From contig JAZQLC010000025.1 in NCBI GenBank assembly GCA_045542485.1, forward strand, positions 1 to 64,000: a stretch of DNA of 64,000 bases, read 5' to 3'. A program made the translations under genes and the position numbers. This document shows positions 9,501-17,927 of this stretch, piece after piece. The stretch's first letter is position 1, and every line of letters begins with the position of its first letter. Source of the DNA: SIG575 sp045542485. GTDB lineage: Bacteria > Bacillota > Clostridia > Oscillospirales > Acutalibacteraceae. A model generated the notes under the pieces. The model was given only the letters and a program-made list of their open reading frames with translations. It searched no databases and was not told the DNA's origin.

Positions 9501-10089
9501 CAGAGCTTTCCTTCTTTCACTTGCTCTCGGAAGATGTAAGTACATTGATAACCAGGTTGAATGCATTAAATGCTGGTGCTGCAAGAATGTGGATAAAGCA
9601 GGTAAAGATTCTCTTCAGCCTGTTCGCGTAGATGGTGAAGAACTTAAGACAAAATCAATCTTTGCTTTGTATAACGCATTTGACTGCAACCGTGTGATGG
9701 TAAAAAATATCATCGGCTATGCTGAGGCTGTCAGAAAGACTTTAAAAGATGAATGCGCTTTCGGCGGAGTTAATGAAGATATAATAAAGGGTCAGAGTAT
9801 TATCAAGGGCCTTGTCGATACAAAATCAGATGTAGGCAAATCAATTATTGATGTGCTTTATGAGCTTTATAAAAATTCAACAGATCGCAAAGTAACAATT
9901 GCTCTGATAAATACCCTTGAGGAATATATTTATGAGTACTGCTTGTTTATGCTCAATGAAAACGAAAACAGAGCGAAGGCTATGAGCAAAACAATTATGC
10001 TTGAAATCGGCAAATCTTCTGATTGTCTTAAAGAGGGCAGCGGTGTGTCAGAGTTCTTCAAAGAGGATGTATCAAACTTTATTAAATAA
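6598..10089 (+). CDS. tubulin/FtsZ-like GTPase, operon gene 2
   Basis: A 1163-residue protein with an N-terminal tubulin-like nucleotide-binding domain. Visible are GVGGIGG at 19-25 (first glycine loop), DTDTNAL at 49-55 (as in FtsZ), and the tubulin signature GGTGSG at 155-160 inside SVTGGTGSGLG. This matches the Pfam Tubulin_2 type, far longer than FtsZ (about 380 residues). The remaining 900 residues are mostly helical, with charged stretches at about 390-520 and 650-690, and I recognise no other domain. There is no membrane segment, so it is cytosolic. It probably forms GTP-dependent filaments linked to the membrane proteins encoded around it. Ribosome binding site AAAGGAG. Polymerisation is inferred from the family. 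Confidence 0.8.
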   Translation: MVKFVEKKHLVRAPTLLIGVGGIGGQIVKIVNDNMSDYDKSCVKMVVMDTDTNALGNFEGSDIPYIQTSENQTVQDYLNAHSDYLEWFPVDPFINAKSLINGAGQIRSVSRLGALASKADNKFDAIQKAVDSILKNQGDSLTRAVRVMIVGSVTGGTGSGLGIQLPFYIRKVLRDANIPNTLIRGLFLMPSLTEDVQDTDAMKRAVNVNGYAFLKELNAFYHAQVLSESDNKLRIEEYVPGVTNVAGGNNNVMAAAMVPYDFLYLVEKRSSQGIIGDLAEYIKRTSQIVMNQLFSPVSNQGYSSEDNLITSIVPQGGMNRYCGAGVSNAIYPKDEVVRYCTVRYAQQLINEYWLTIDNEFKKRDEQQRRLKKTNPSVKALEKSKVYCQIFDDICDPTKHDVSSEIAELKNELSIEMTDDEGKVSTMPLVDAMMGDVENHIDDVFTKSELYVDAEACKLTVRENSNPDDVATDVTEKMQALRQFKNKAEKKVSDLMGAVAQDILPSDIKTAQGYTKGANYNIYVSLNKKHPIITRYIMYSLLEKLKQAKKEMDDKINGQRLYVSVFEKDYYEEGEKEEYRENPTEALAKTKKGLLAYFNIYSGSYKSLVSTLIDDFSGEAHHILDNSLYTLKATVYRTVIERLEVMIDLYEKFFDELKNITESKAKEEKALEKGKGVGENNSFSGDRYICSDAECKKYLYDEFTHRVTDSELQMSEEIKKNFFDKMYAEYEALLVEKDSPSAIVAHISHREMFEKGILQPIVRQFENGGFKHLDMGILDAIHLEYRIKNKDVDEDKDSSAFADYFRSICLSLTTLAEPYLLYERNVAGYVSGGLTSYTWGLNHAAAADFQLGDPNAGDVDEDKLKALFGEKYRRPLVDDSLSPYSMVCYASIYDLRIENCISYRKGANAEARYSERLDNFADREHFIISTSRDNEIDVIHPHLNRRWHEHAYLPELMGYDDAQMCKDIRRAFLLSLALGRCKYIDNQVECIKCWCCKNVDKAGKDSLQPVRVDGEELKTKSIFALYNAFDCNRVMVKNIIGYAEAVRKTLKDECAFGGVNEDIIKGQSIIKGLVDTKSDVGKSIIDVLYELYKNSTDRKVTIALINTLEEYIYEYCLFMLNENENRAKAMSKTIMLEIGKSSDCLKEGSGVSEFFKEDVSNFIK

Positions 10090-10106
10090 TATGTAACTAA
10101 CAAATT

Positions 10107-10135
10107 ACGGTGCATAAGTTCTGCTTATGCACCGT
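10107..10135 (+). other. 12-bp perfect hairpin between operon genes 2 and 3
   Basis: Arms 10107-10118 and 10124-10135 (ACGGTGCATAAG and its complement) enclose a 5-base loop. There is no T run, and the ribosome binding site AGAAGGA of gene 3 starts directly after the stem. It is probably an mRNA processing or stability element, or a partial terminator that sets the protein ratio. Confidence 0.75.
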
Positions 10136-10151
10136 AGAAGGAATTATGACA

Positions 10152-11969
10152 ATGAAAATTTTTATTGTAAATGTGAACAATTGTTTGAATCTTGCTCAGT
10201 ACGAACCGTTTTTTTATGAGCATATATACAAAAAACAGTTGACTATGCTGGATGAAATTAAAGATACCTGTGATTTGAATATTGCATATGAGCAGATTCT
10301 TTCGCAGTACAATCAACACCCTTTCACTATTGATGAGGGTGTAGTATTTGTTTTTATCCCAAGAGTTTTCTCAAAACCTTTAAAGGCTCAGGATTATGAG
10401 CTTTTTAATGACATCAACGCTTATATGTGCTTAGCGCAGAAATTAAGCGACAAATTTAAAGTGGTTACTTTTTATGTTGATAAAACCGGTGCATTGGAAG
10501 CAAGTGATGCCGTTTATAACCAATTGAGAAGAGTGAATGATAACATATCATTAATTGACAAAAAATTAGAACAGTATTTTCCTTTACTTGATCCGGAAAA
10601 TACTTCATATGTTGATTATAGAGAATATATCAGTGAAAAAATCAAAGACCTTGCCGGTTGCACAAAGAGCTTTTTCAGTGATGTTTTACAGGAAATGCCT
10701 GAAATGTCGGAAAGTGCTGTTGATTTTAAAAACGGCATAAATTACTATGTTTCTGTATGCAAAAAACGTTTGTCAAAAGTGGAGCATATGTATGCCCATA
10801 TTGTTCGCGATGATGTTTCGGAAGAGATTGAAACAAAATTAAAGGTTGTCTATTACATTAAGTCTTTAACAGAAGAAGCTGTTTCGTTGAAGACAATGTC
10901 TGAATATAAAAATTTTGATACTCCTGATTATGAGCATATAAAAAGTTTATTGTCAACATATCGTACGCGATTGAGCTTGTGGTACAATTCTCCGTGTCCG
11001 ATTTCACAAACCGGAAAATATACGGAGTGGACATTTGATCAGAAAACGAAAGCAAATGCGGAGTATAATCGCGAGGTTGATGCGATAATTAATGAACAGT
11101 TGAAAGATTTGAAAACTGAAAATGTCGGTGAAAAAAGCGTTGTTGATGCAGTGTTTGAAAAGCTTAATACAATCATTTCAGCTGCACAGGGAAAGCTGGA
11201 AGCATTCGGAATCCAACAAGCGAACGAAATTCACGACCCATCTAATTACAGAGCAGGGGTGGAGCAGGAGTTTGATCTGAGTGAGCCTACAATTGAAGAT
11301 GATTTTGAAGAGAAACAACAATTAGAGAGGCTGAACAAACATGCTATCCATAATTTGCCGATGTTTGCAGATGAAAATCGTCTTATACAGGATCTGGAAA
11401 TAATCAATAATCAAATTACGCAAATTTTCAGCAGATTAAAGGCTTGTAAGATAAAATCTTTTATAGTGACATTAGTTGTCGGAATATTTGTGGTTGGAGG
11501 ATTTTATCTGTGGACACAAAAAAGTGTGTTTGCAAAAGAACATACCTGGCACATCTTTTTGGGTTATCTTGCAGTTACACTGGTAGGATTTGCTTTAAGT
11601 TATTTTATAGTTAAAAAGAAGTATCTTAAGCAGATATCTGAACTTTTGCTTGAAAGTAAAAAATTAGTTGAAAAATACATTTGCGCTTACAAAGAAATTG
11701 CAAAGGAATTTGAGGAGAACTTAGAAGAATCCCGCAAATACTATTGTTTAAAGAAGAAGCTTATGCAAAAAGAAAAAGCGCGAAATGATTATAATAATGA
11801 AATGGATCGCTATTTGTGGCATATGAAAAAGGTCGATGAAATTCTTACGAATTTCGGCTTTTTTGAACACTTTATTGAAGGCGTTCTTCCACAAAAAGAA
11901 GATATAGTTTTTGAGTCGTTCGAGCATGATGCCGAACATACTGAGTTTTATCAGATAAAGTTTTTTTAG
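10152..11969 (+). CDS. coiled-coil protein with two membrane segments, operon gene 3
   Basis: A 605-residue protein that I do not recognise as a named family. The N-terminal 100 residues look globular and cytosolic (starting MKIFIVNVNNCLN). Long helical, probably coiled-coil stretches follow. Two membrane helices lie at about 436-457 and 471-490, joined by a short outside loop, and a last charged helical part with Cys and Tyr residues returns to the cytosol. Almost all of the protein is therefore inside the cell. It is a good candidate for an adaptor that ties the tubulin-like filament to the membrane. The start at 10152 is 9 bases from AAGGA; the ATG at 10146 is too close. It ends 11 bases before gene 4. 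Confidence 0.65.
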   Translation: MKIFIVNVNNCLNLAQYEPFFYEHIYKKQLTMLDEIKDTCDLNIAYEQILSQYNQHPFTIDEGVVFVFIPRVFSKPLKAQDYELFNDINAYMCLAQKLSDKFKVVTFYVDKTGALEASDAVYNQLRRVNDNISLIDKKLEQYFPLLDPENTSYVDYREYISEKIKDLAGCTKSFFSDVLQEMPEMSESAVDFKNGINYYVSVCKKRLSKVEHMYAHIVRDDVSEEIETKLKVVYYIKSLTEEAVSLKTMSEYKNFDTPDYEHIKSLLSTYRTRLSLWYNSPCPISQTGKYTEWTFDQKTKANAEYNREVDAIINEQLKDLKTENVGEKSVVDAVFEKLNTIISAAQGKLEAFGIQQANEIHDPSNYRAGVEQEFDLSEPTIEDDFEEKQQLERLNKHAIHNLPMFADENRLIQDLEIINNQITQIFSRLKACKIKSFIVTLVVGIFVVGGFYLWTQKSVFAKEHTWHIFLGYLAVTLVGFALSYFIVKKKYLKQISELLLESKKLVEKYICAYKEIAKEFEENLEESRKYYCLKKKLMQKEKARNDYNNEMDRYLWHMKKVDEILTNFGFFEHFIEGVLPQKEDIVFESFEHDAEHTEFYQIKFF

Positions 11970-11980
11970 GAGAGTAAATT

Positions 11981-14900
11981 ATGTTTTTTGCTTGTTCCGC
12001 CGTATTGACTGCTGTTGTGGTGTTATTGAGTGTGGTAGCACGCAAAGCAAAAATGCCTATAATACATAGAGTACTGCATATTCGTTATGTAATTTTCACA
12101 ATTATATTTTCGATAGTGTCAGTTGCTACTTTTTCAAAAATACTGGGCTTAATAAACAAAGTGTTAGTTCTGCCTTTTGTCAGAAAGATATTGTTTTACT
12201 TTATTCCTCAAAGTAATCTGGTTGCAGCCTTTTATTGGATTATCACTTTGCTTTGCTGTATCTTTTTAATGGCCATTTACTGCATCTTAGTCCATGTTTT
12301 GAAAAAATTATGGCTTAAACCTTTGAGTAAAAAGAATTATCTTGAAAGCAAATCAATTGTCGAAAAGATAATGAATTATATTGCCGGTTCTTTTTATGAA
12401 ATTAATGGCAACAGAGCCTTTTTACCGGCTGCAAAAGTTAACATAGGACAATGGATTCGCGTAATGAGAATTTTTTCAGGTATAATGTTCCTTGCGGTGG
12501 CCGTTGTTGTTACTTTATACCTTCAGCTTGGTATTAAATTTATCCCGGGTGATAAGTTTGCACTTTTTGTGAAAAGTGTTTATATGATTCCCGTAATTTC
12601 TTACGCTGTGCTTGAGCAGTTTGAATTGTTTTTAGCAGCAGATATTAAAAAAGGTGAACGACTGACTGACACAGAGCATATTGATTCCTCTGTTACAGGC
12701 AATTTTGATAAATTGGTAGATCTGTATAATCGTGTGTTCGGTGGTAAATCATTGATTTCTCATTACAAGGGAAATGGACGAGGAAGTGTACAACGCGAAA
12801 TTTTTTCAGGTGTTCAGGAAGAACAGAAAGCCAGAGTAAAAAGTCCTGAATTGTTAGAATCTTTGTGTCGTAGTGTGCAGTGCGTTACGAATCTTGCGTC
12901 ATATCATATTAATGGTTTGATTGATCTGATTAACGGCAAACATCTTGCTATATTTACTCCGTTATGGAGTGAGTATGATGCATATTATCTTGCGTATGTT
13001 CAGCACCAACTTGAAATGGGTAATACAGCGTTGGTGATATGCGGTACAAATCAAGAGGCTGATATAATGCACAGCAGATTTCTTGCTGTGTTCAAAAGAA
13101 TGAATGTTGTGAACTCAATATGGAGAGTTAACAAGCATCATAATGCCGTTGACGGCGAAACAGATATTTTAATCTTTACAGAAGAACAATTTTTAAACAG
13201 TTCAATTTACGTACAGTATCCTGAATTCAGCAAAAAACTGAAAATTGTTATTGTATCGAACACATATGAGTTGTTGTGCCGTGAGGAAGCCTACTTTGAA
13301 CGCCTGTTTAACAGCTTTAAAGAAGAAGAGCTTCAATTTGTGTTTTATGTTTCGGAGAACAATACAGATATCCGTAACGAAATTCAAGAGAGAGTTTCGG
13401 ATAAGCAGGTTGGACTGTCTGAGAATCCGTTCTTTAATTCGGATACAAATATTTTATTCTGGCGTTCAGAATCTCTGTTTAAACCTCAATTGTTAATTTC
13501 AGAAAGATTGTATCATGATTTTGGTGTAGCATATACTATTGCGATTGTTGCAGCTGCGCAAGATATTCCTTCTGTTAATATTATCGCTCCTGAGTCAGTT
13601 CCTATAAACACATACAGCACTCTTGTTAATGCTGAATATAAGAAGGTTTTAATGGAGGATTATTTACAAGACAGTGCTATAAATCTGAATTCTGTAATTA
13701 AGAATAATAGTTATAGCGATGTTGCAACATCACCACTGCCTTTTAATATTGTATATGATACTCAAAACAATCTTATAAATGTGGCAAAGATATGGCTTTC
13801 TTGTAATGAAGCGGAAACATCAATGCTTAACATTGTTTCAGCACCATATATGTTCCGCGACTATTTTGCGAGTAACATATCCTCGTTGTTTATTGAATCT
13901 ACCGGACTGCAGCTTCTTGTGCCGGATAAATCCTTGGATTTACATGCACCTGCGATTGCAATGCTTTTGAAGATGCGTGACGGAGTGAGTTTCGAGGAAC
14001 TGCTGAAATTCGCTGATGATTATGCATTGGAAGAGGATAATGTTGAAAAACTGCTTGAAAAATTATTGACTGTTGTGTTTGGCAATACTGCGTTCTATGA
14101 TGTTTACACAATTTTCTCTTATAAAGAGTGTGTGCACCCTGAGTTTACAGATGACAGAATTGTATACACAAGCATGATTACATTGATAGACGATGATATT
14201 TATGAAAACCTTTGTCGGGAAACAGAGAAATTTGTACGCCTGGATGGTGCATATAAATGCATTTTGCCTATTAATGTTAAAGATTTGCACAATTATTTTT
14301 TGCCTAAGCAGCATGTTTCTTTTGACGGAAAACGCTATGCTATCAGTGATATATCGAATGGCGTTGTGTATTTAACAATAGAAGAAACTGTTGATATGGA
14401 AGAACGCTATACAACATTGTTCCAGATAACTGAATTTGAAAAAATCAGAAGTTATGAAGGATATACTTTATCCACTGAAAAGATGTCAACAGATTTTTTT
14501 GAGGCGAAACTTACAAGAAGAATTGATTCCTATTTTGCTTATCCCGGCGCTTTATTGTTTAATGAAACGGCCAATACATCATTAGTTGAGTTAGCTCATC
14601 CTGTAATTGAAACAAAGGATGTTTCCTGTTTACATATAACGATTAAATGTCCGTTGGATAATTGTAGTGATAAAATTGCCAATACGCTTTGTTATGTTTT
14701 TAAAGGAGCAATGGAAACATTCCTGCCGCAAAACTATAAAGATATCATGGTGTTTTCAAATCTTGATATGGATCGCGTTTGCGAAGGTGTAAATTTATGT
14801 GAAAAATCTGATTTTTTACCTGACCCGATTCCATCAGATCTTCTTACAGGTTTTGAAAGTTTCGAAACAATCAATCCGGAAATTTGCAAAATTATTCCGA

Positions 14901-15802
14901 AGGTTTCAGGCAGTGCTTTTGAAAGTAATACTGCTGAAGAAATTCATTTGTATATTGCACATTTCTCAGAAACTGATACGGGTGTTATCACTGCAATAGC
15001 CAACGATCTTGATAGAATATTACTTACTGTCTGTAAGTATTTATCATGGATAGAGGCGCAAGAAGGTAACCTGGCAAATTATATGAGATTCGGCTATGAA
15101 GAGACTCCCGGTATTTTTGATATTGTCGGAACTCTTGTTTGCTTGTCAAAGATACTTCCGAAGTTTCCTGATTTATCAGAGGTTTCAAAAGATAAAATTA
15201 TGGTTGACAGCAGTGGCGAATGTTGTAGTTTCTGCGGCAAACCTATTCTGGCAGTCAGTCATAAATTTGACGATGGACGAATTATGTGCACAAACTGTCA
15301 TAATCATATTACAACAGAGCGTGAAGAGGTTCGCAGAATTTTGCATGAAGCTGTTGATTTGTTGGAAAAGCATTACAATATTACTTTGCCTAAAAACATC
15401 AGTGTAAAATTCAAAAGTGCAACCGCTATAAGAAAAGCGAATCCCTCCGGTGGCGTTGAACGGGTTCTGGGCTTCTATAATTCGAAAAAGAATGAAATTT
15501 GGGTTGAACGAGGTGGACCTGAACCTTGTGTAATGTCAACATTACTTCATGAACTGACACACGCCTGGCAGTATGAAAACATAAAAGTCAATAAAACAGA
15601 GTTGAAATATATTGAAGGACACTCATCTTATGTAGAAGTAGAGTGTTTAAGATTGCTTAAGCAAAGCACATATGCTGATTTCCTTGAAAACTGTTTGCTT
15701 GTAGATAATTCTGTGTATGGAGACGGTTATCGTTTCTGGAAAGAATATCTCGCTACGGAAAGCGACAAAAACATATTTAAAAACATTAAGGAAATGTTTT
15801 GA
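11981..15802 (+). CDS. membrane-bound helicase-like pseudoenzyme fused to zinc protease, operon gene 4
   Basis: A 1273-residue protein. Four to five membrane helices fill residues 1-220. Residues 320-560 follow the order of a superfamily 2 helicase core but lack the catalytic residues: TPLWSEYDAYY (326) stands where a P-loop would be, DILIFTEEQF (395-404) resembles motif Ib, VIVSNTYE (423-430) replaces the DEAD box, and SEN (458-460) replaces SAT. A region at about 850-1060 weakly recalls the DUF1998 domain of some helicases. A zinc ribbon (Cys1082, Cys1085, Cys1103, Cys1106) precedes a zincin domain with HELTH (1190-1194) and EGHSSYVE (from 1212) as likely third ligand. The protease looks intact. 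The helicase relation is inferred by eye and needs structure comparison. Confidence 0.6.
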   Translation: MFFACSAVLTAVVVLLSVVARKAKMPIIHRVLHIRYVIFTIIFSIVSVATFSKILGLINKVLVLPFVRKILFYFIPQSNLVAAFYWIITLLCCIFLMAIYCILVHVLKKLWLKPLSKKNYLESKSIVEKIMNYIAGSFYEINGNRAFLPAAKVNIGQWIRVMRIFSGIMFLAVAVVVTLYLQLGIKFIPGDKFALFVKSVYMIPVISYAVLEQFELFLAADIKKGERLTDTEHIDSSVTGNFDKLVDLYNRVFGGKSLISHYKGNGRGSVQREIFSGVQEEQKARVKSPELLESLCRSVQCVTNLASYHINGLIDLINGKHLAIFTPLWSEYDAYYLAYVQHQLEMGNTALVICGTNQEADIMHSRFLAVFKRMNVVNSIWRVNKHHNAVDGETDILIFTEEQFLNSSIYVQYPEFSKKLKIVIVSNTYELLCREEAYFERLFNSFKEEELQFVFYVSENNTDIRNEIQERVSDKQVGLSENPFFNSDTNILFWRSESLFKPQLLISERLYHDFGVAYTIAIVAAAQDIPSVNIIAPESVPINTYSTLVNAEYKKVLMEDYLQDSAINLNSVIKNNSYSDVATSPLPFNIVYDTQNNLINVAKIWLSCNEAETSMLNIVSAPYMFRDYFASNISSLFIESTGLQLLVPDKSLDLHAPAIAMLLKMRDGVSFEELLKFADDYALEEDNVEKLLEKLLTVVFGNTAFYDVYTIFSYKECVHPEFTDDRIVYTSMITLIDDDIYENLCRETEKFVRLDGAYKCILPINVKDLHNYFLPKQHVSFDGKRYAISDISNGVVYLTIEETVDMEERYTTLFQITEFEKIRSYEGYTLSTEKMSTDFFEAKLTRRIDSYFAYPGALLFNETANTSLVELAHPVIETKDVSCLHITIKCPLDNCSDKIANTLCYVFKGAMETFLPQNYKDIMVFSNLDMDRVCEGVNLCEKSDFLPDPIPSDLLTGFESFETINPEICKIIPKVSGSAFESNTAEEIHLYIAHFSETDTGVITAIANDLDRILLTVCKYLSWIEAQEGNLANYMRFGYEETPGIFDIVGTLVCLSKILPKFPDLSEVSKDKIMVDSSGECCSFCGKPILAVSHKFDDGRIMCTNCHNHITTEREEVRRILHEAVDLLEKHYNITLPKNISVKFKSATAIRKANPSGGVERVLGFYNSKKNEIWVERGGPEPCVMSTLLHELTHAWQYENIKVNKTELKYIEGHSSYVEVECLRLLKQSTYADFLENCLLVDNSVYGDGYRFWKEYLATESDKNIFKNIKEMF

Positions 15803-15816
15803 GGAGAGTAATAGTT

Positions 15817-16830
15817 ATGTTTAAAAAATATATTTCAGTTTTAACAATAATTGCACTGTGTTTTGCGATTTTGTCGGGGTGTGATAACTCGGAGATTATT
15901 GATGATCAGGTAAATGATCTGGTTGCAGATTATCTTGAAAATCATACTGTTCCGTCCGGAGAAGATGCCAATGTTATAGATACATTGGATTTGATGCTCG
16001 ATAATTATGTAAGCGGATTGGAAAAACCTGATTTAGATGATATCCAGGATATAGTTATCGACCCTGACGATGAAAGTGATTTATTTGACGATGTTGATGA
16101 TGATTGCAGAACCATTGATGAGATGAAAGCTTTTATTATAAAGGGCTTGACTGAAACCGCGGATGAAATTGATTTTTATATTCCTGCGTCTGTATATTCT
16201 TCGGAAATCCTGTATGATGTTATTTTTAATCAGATTTGTGAAGAATATATGATTGAAACAATGGGAATGCAGTCATATACTGTTACAACTATGGTGTCAG
16301 AGAATGACCGTTTATGTGTAAACATAGATTTTTCATACTTTGGTGATAAATACAGCATTGATGAAGTCAAAGAGATGAAAAAGCAAAGTCTTGCAAAGGC
16401 AAAGAATATTATCCGTGATCTTGATTTGGCAAACAAGACGGAGTATGAATGCGTAAAAGCTGTTAATCAGTATCTTTGTGATAATTGTGTTTATCCCGAT
16501 AAAGAGCCATATACACCCGAATCACATTCTATTTATGGTGCGCTTATTGAAAAAAGTGCAGTATGCGAGGGTTATGCACGAACAGCTGAATTGATTTTTT
16601 CTCTTTGTAGTATGGATAGCTACTATGTGGTAGGGGACACTCCTCAGGGAGGTCATGCATGGAATCTGGTCAAGGTTGACGGGCAATATTATCAGCTTGA
16701 CATAACCTGGAACGATACAAGCTATCAACCGAATGCTTATTTTTTGGTAACTGACAGTATAATGTCGCATTCAAGAACCTGGGATGTAAATAAATATCCT
16801 GCCTCGGCTAAGTCGCCATATTCGGCGTAA
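15817..16830 (+). CDS. transglutaminase-like lipoprotein, operon gene 5
   Basis: A 337-residue exported lipoprotein. Residues 1-21 are the signal and LSGC gives the lipidated Cys22. An acidic linker (Asp-rich, about 75-100) leads to a transglutaminase-like core with a complete triad: Cys250 in VCEGYAR, His280 in GGHAWN and Asp295 in LDITWND. Bacterial members of this fold act as cysteine proteases or crosslinking enzymes on the cell surface or wall. It starts 14 bases after gene 4 behind GAGGAGA; an in-frame start at 15799 would overlap gene 4 and lacks a binding site. Surface location beside an exported vWA domain suggests both act on the same outside target. Substrate unknown. Confidence 0.8.
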   Translation: MFKKYISVLTIIALCFAILSGCDNSEIIDDQVNDLVADYLENHTVPSGEDANVIDTLDLMLDNYVSGLEKPDLDDIQDIVIDPDDESDLFDDVDDDCRTIDEMKAFIIKGLTETADEIDFYIPASVYSSEILYDVIFNQICEEYMIETMGMQSYTVTTMVSENDRLCVNIDFSYFGDKYSIDEVKEMKKQSLAKAKNIIRDLDLANKTEYECVKAVNQYLCDNCVYPDKEPYTPESHSIYGALIEKSAVCEGYARTAELIFSLCSMDSYYVVGDTPQGGHAWNLVKVDGQYYQLDITWNDTSYQPNAYFLVTDSIMSHSRTWDVNKYPASAKSPYSA

Positions 16831-16844
16831 AGGAGAATTTGTAA

Positions 16845-17651
16845 ATGAGTATTGATATCACGAAGGGTGAAGAAACTGATATGAATTTAGAAGGCTTTAA
16901 AGATGTTTTTGCTCTTCAAGGCAAAAATGCCGGATGCAGCATTAAGTTGCGTGGCAAGGTAGTGCTTATTACGTTTCTTATCAATGACGGTGAAAGCCGT
17001 TGGGATAATGATTCTGAAAAAGCAGCAATTGAAATGCTGAGATCGGCAACTAACAGACTGATGAATGAAAGTAAGTTGAATAAGGACGAACTGCAAGTAG
17101 TATATGCTTGCTGTCAGGTTTCACTACCGTATATTGTAACCCGTAAAAATTCAAAAAAATGTGCAGCAGATGTTTTGCGACAGTTCGGATATATGACTGT
17201 TCAGGAATATCAGCGACATTATGAAAGCAGGTTTTCACGAGATGAAACAGCAGTAACTTTTTTGTTTAACAAAGATTTCCGATCTTATGCGCAAAGCGTG
17301 GATCGAAAATCAGGAGAAAGTGAAGACCAGTATACCGATGGTGAAGAGTACTCAATTGTTTCGTTCGATACCGGTAACATCCCCGGTTCAGAAAGGACAT
17401 TTTTGCATGAGCTGTTGCACCAGTTCGGAGCAATAGACTATTATTATCCCGAAGTTTTAAAATTCAAGGCAGAAAAACATATGCCTAACAGTATTATGAA
17501 TGGTGGAGAAATAATAGATGATTTAACAAGATATATCATAGGCTGGGATGAAAGTCCTACTGATGTTGCTCTGAACTTTTTAGATGCGATAAAGGGTATA
17601 TCGGTTGAAGAGATTGAGTTCGCCCGTCGTAAAGAGTTTACGGATGGTTGA
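16845..17651 (+). CDS. metzincin-like zinc protease, operon gene 6
   Basis: A 268-residue protein with a metzincin-like active site: HELLHQFGAID at 188-198 gives His188, Glu189, His192 and, as third ligand, Asp198. Asp in the third position is known from snapalysin-type enzymes. A Met-turn (SIMNG, Met218) follows at the expected distance. No signal peptide is visible, which is odd for a metzincin, so it may act in the cytosol or leave by another route. The start follows AAAGGAG; Met12 is an alternative. It is the last gene of the operon and is followed by a strong terminator. It is the second zinc protease in the same operon. Confidence 0.75.
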   Translation: MSIDITKGEETDMNLEGFKDVFALQGKNAGCSIKLRGKVVLITFLINDGESRWDNDSEKAAIEMLRSATNRLMNESKLNKDELQVVYACCQVSLPYIVTRKNSKKCAADVLRQFGYMTVQEYQRHYESRFSRDETAVTFLFNKDFRSYAQSVDRKSGESEDQYTDGEEYSIVSFDTGNIPGSERTFLHELLHQFGAIDYYYPEVLKFKAEKHMPNSIMNGGEIIDDLTRYIIGWDESPTDVALNFLDAIKGISVEEIEFARRKEFTDG

Positions 17652-17700
17652 GGCACTCATTTTCTTTAAAATGTGAACTTACGCCACAATAATGTGTTAA

Positions 17701-17747
17701 AAACCACCGATACGCGATAGCGTTATCGGTGGTTTGGTCTTTTTTTT
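17701..17747 (+). terminator. strong terminator closing the vWA-tubulin operon
   Basis: Stem AAACCACCGATA with its complement (12 bp), further inner pairs, then a T-rich tail. The rest of the gap (17748-17927) shows nothing recognisable. Confidence 0.9.
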
Positions 17748-17927
17748 ACACACGCAAGTCGGAATCTGATAAAATTTGATTTTGTAAACAAACTCCTGGT
17801 TCGCGCGTAGTCGATACATCCTTATTTTCTCAACATACCCCTTATGGACATCCGCGAAACTTAAACTTCCTCAAGGTACGAGACGGCGACCTTTTATGTA
17901 ATGTGTTTCTTTAAATTATAATTTACC

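Noticed and set aside
17748..17927. Possible small RNA or gene between the operon terminator and the GH78 gene
   Set aside because: No open frame with start signals, no promoter and no stable hairpin could be found.
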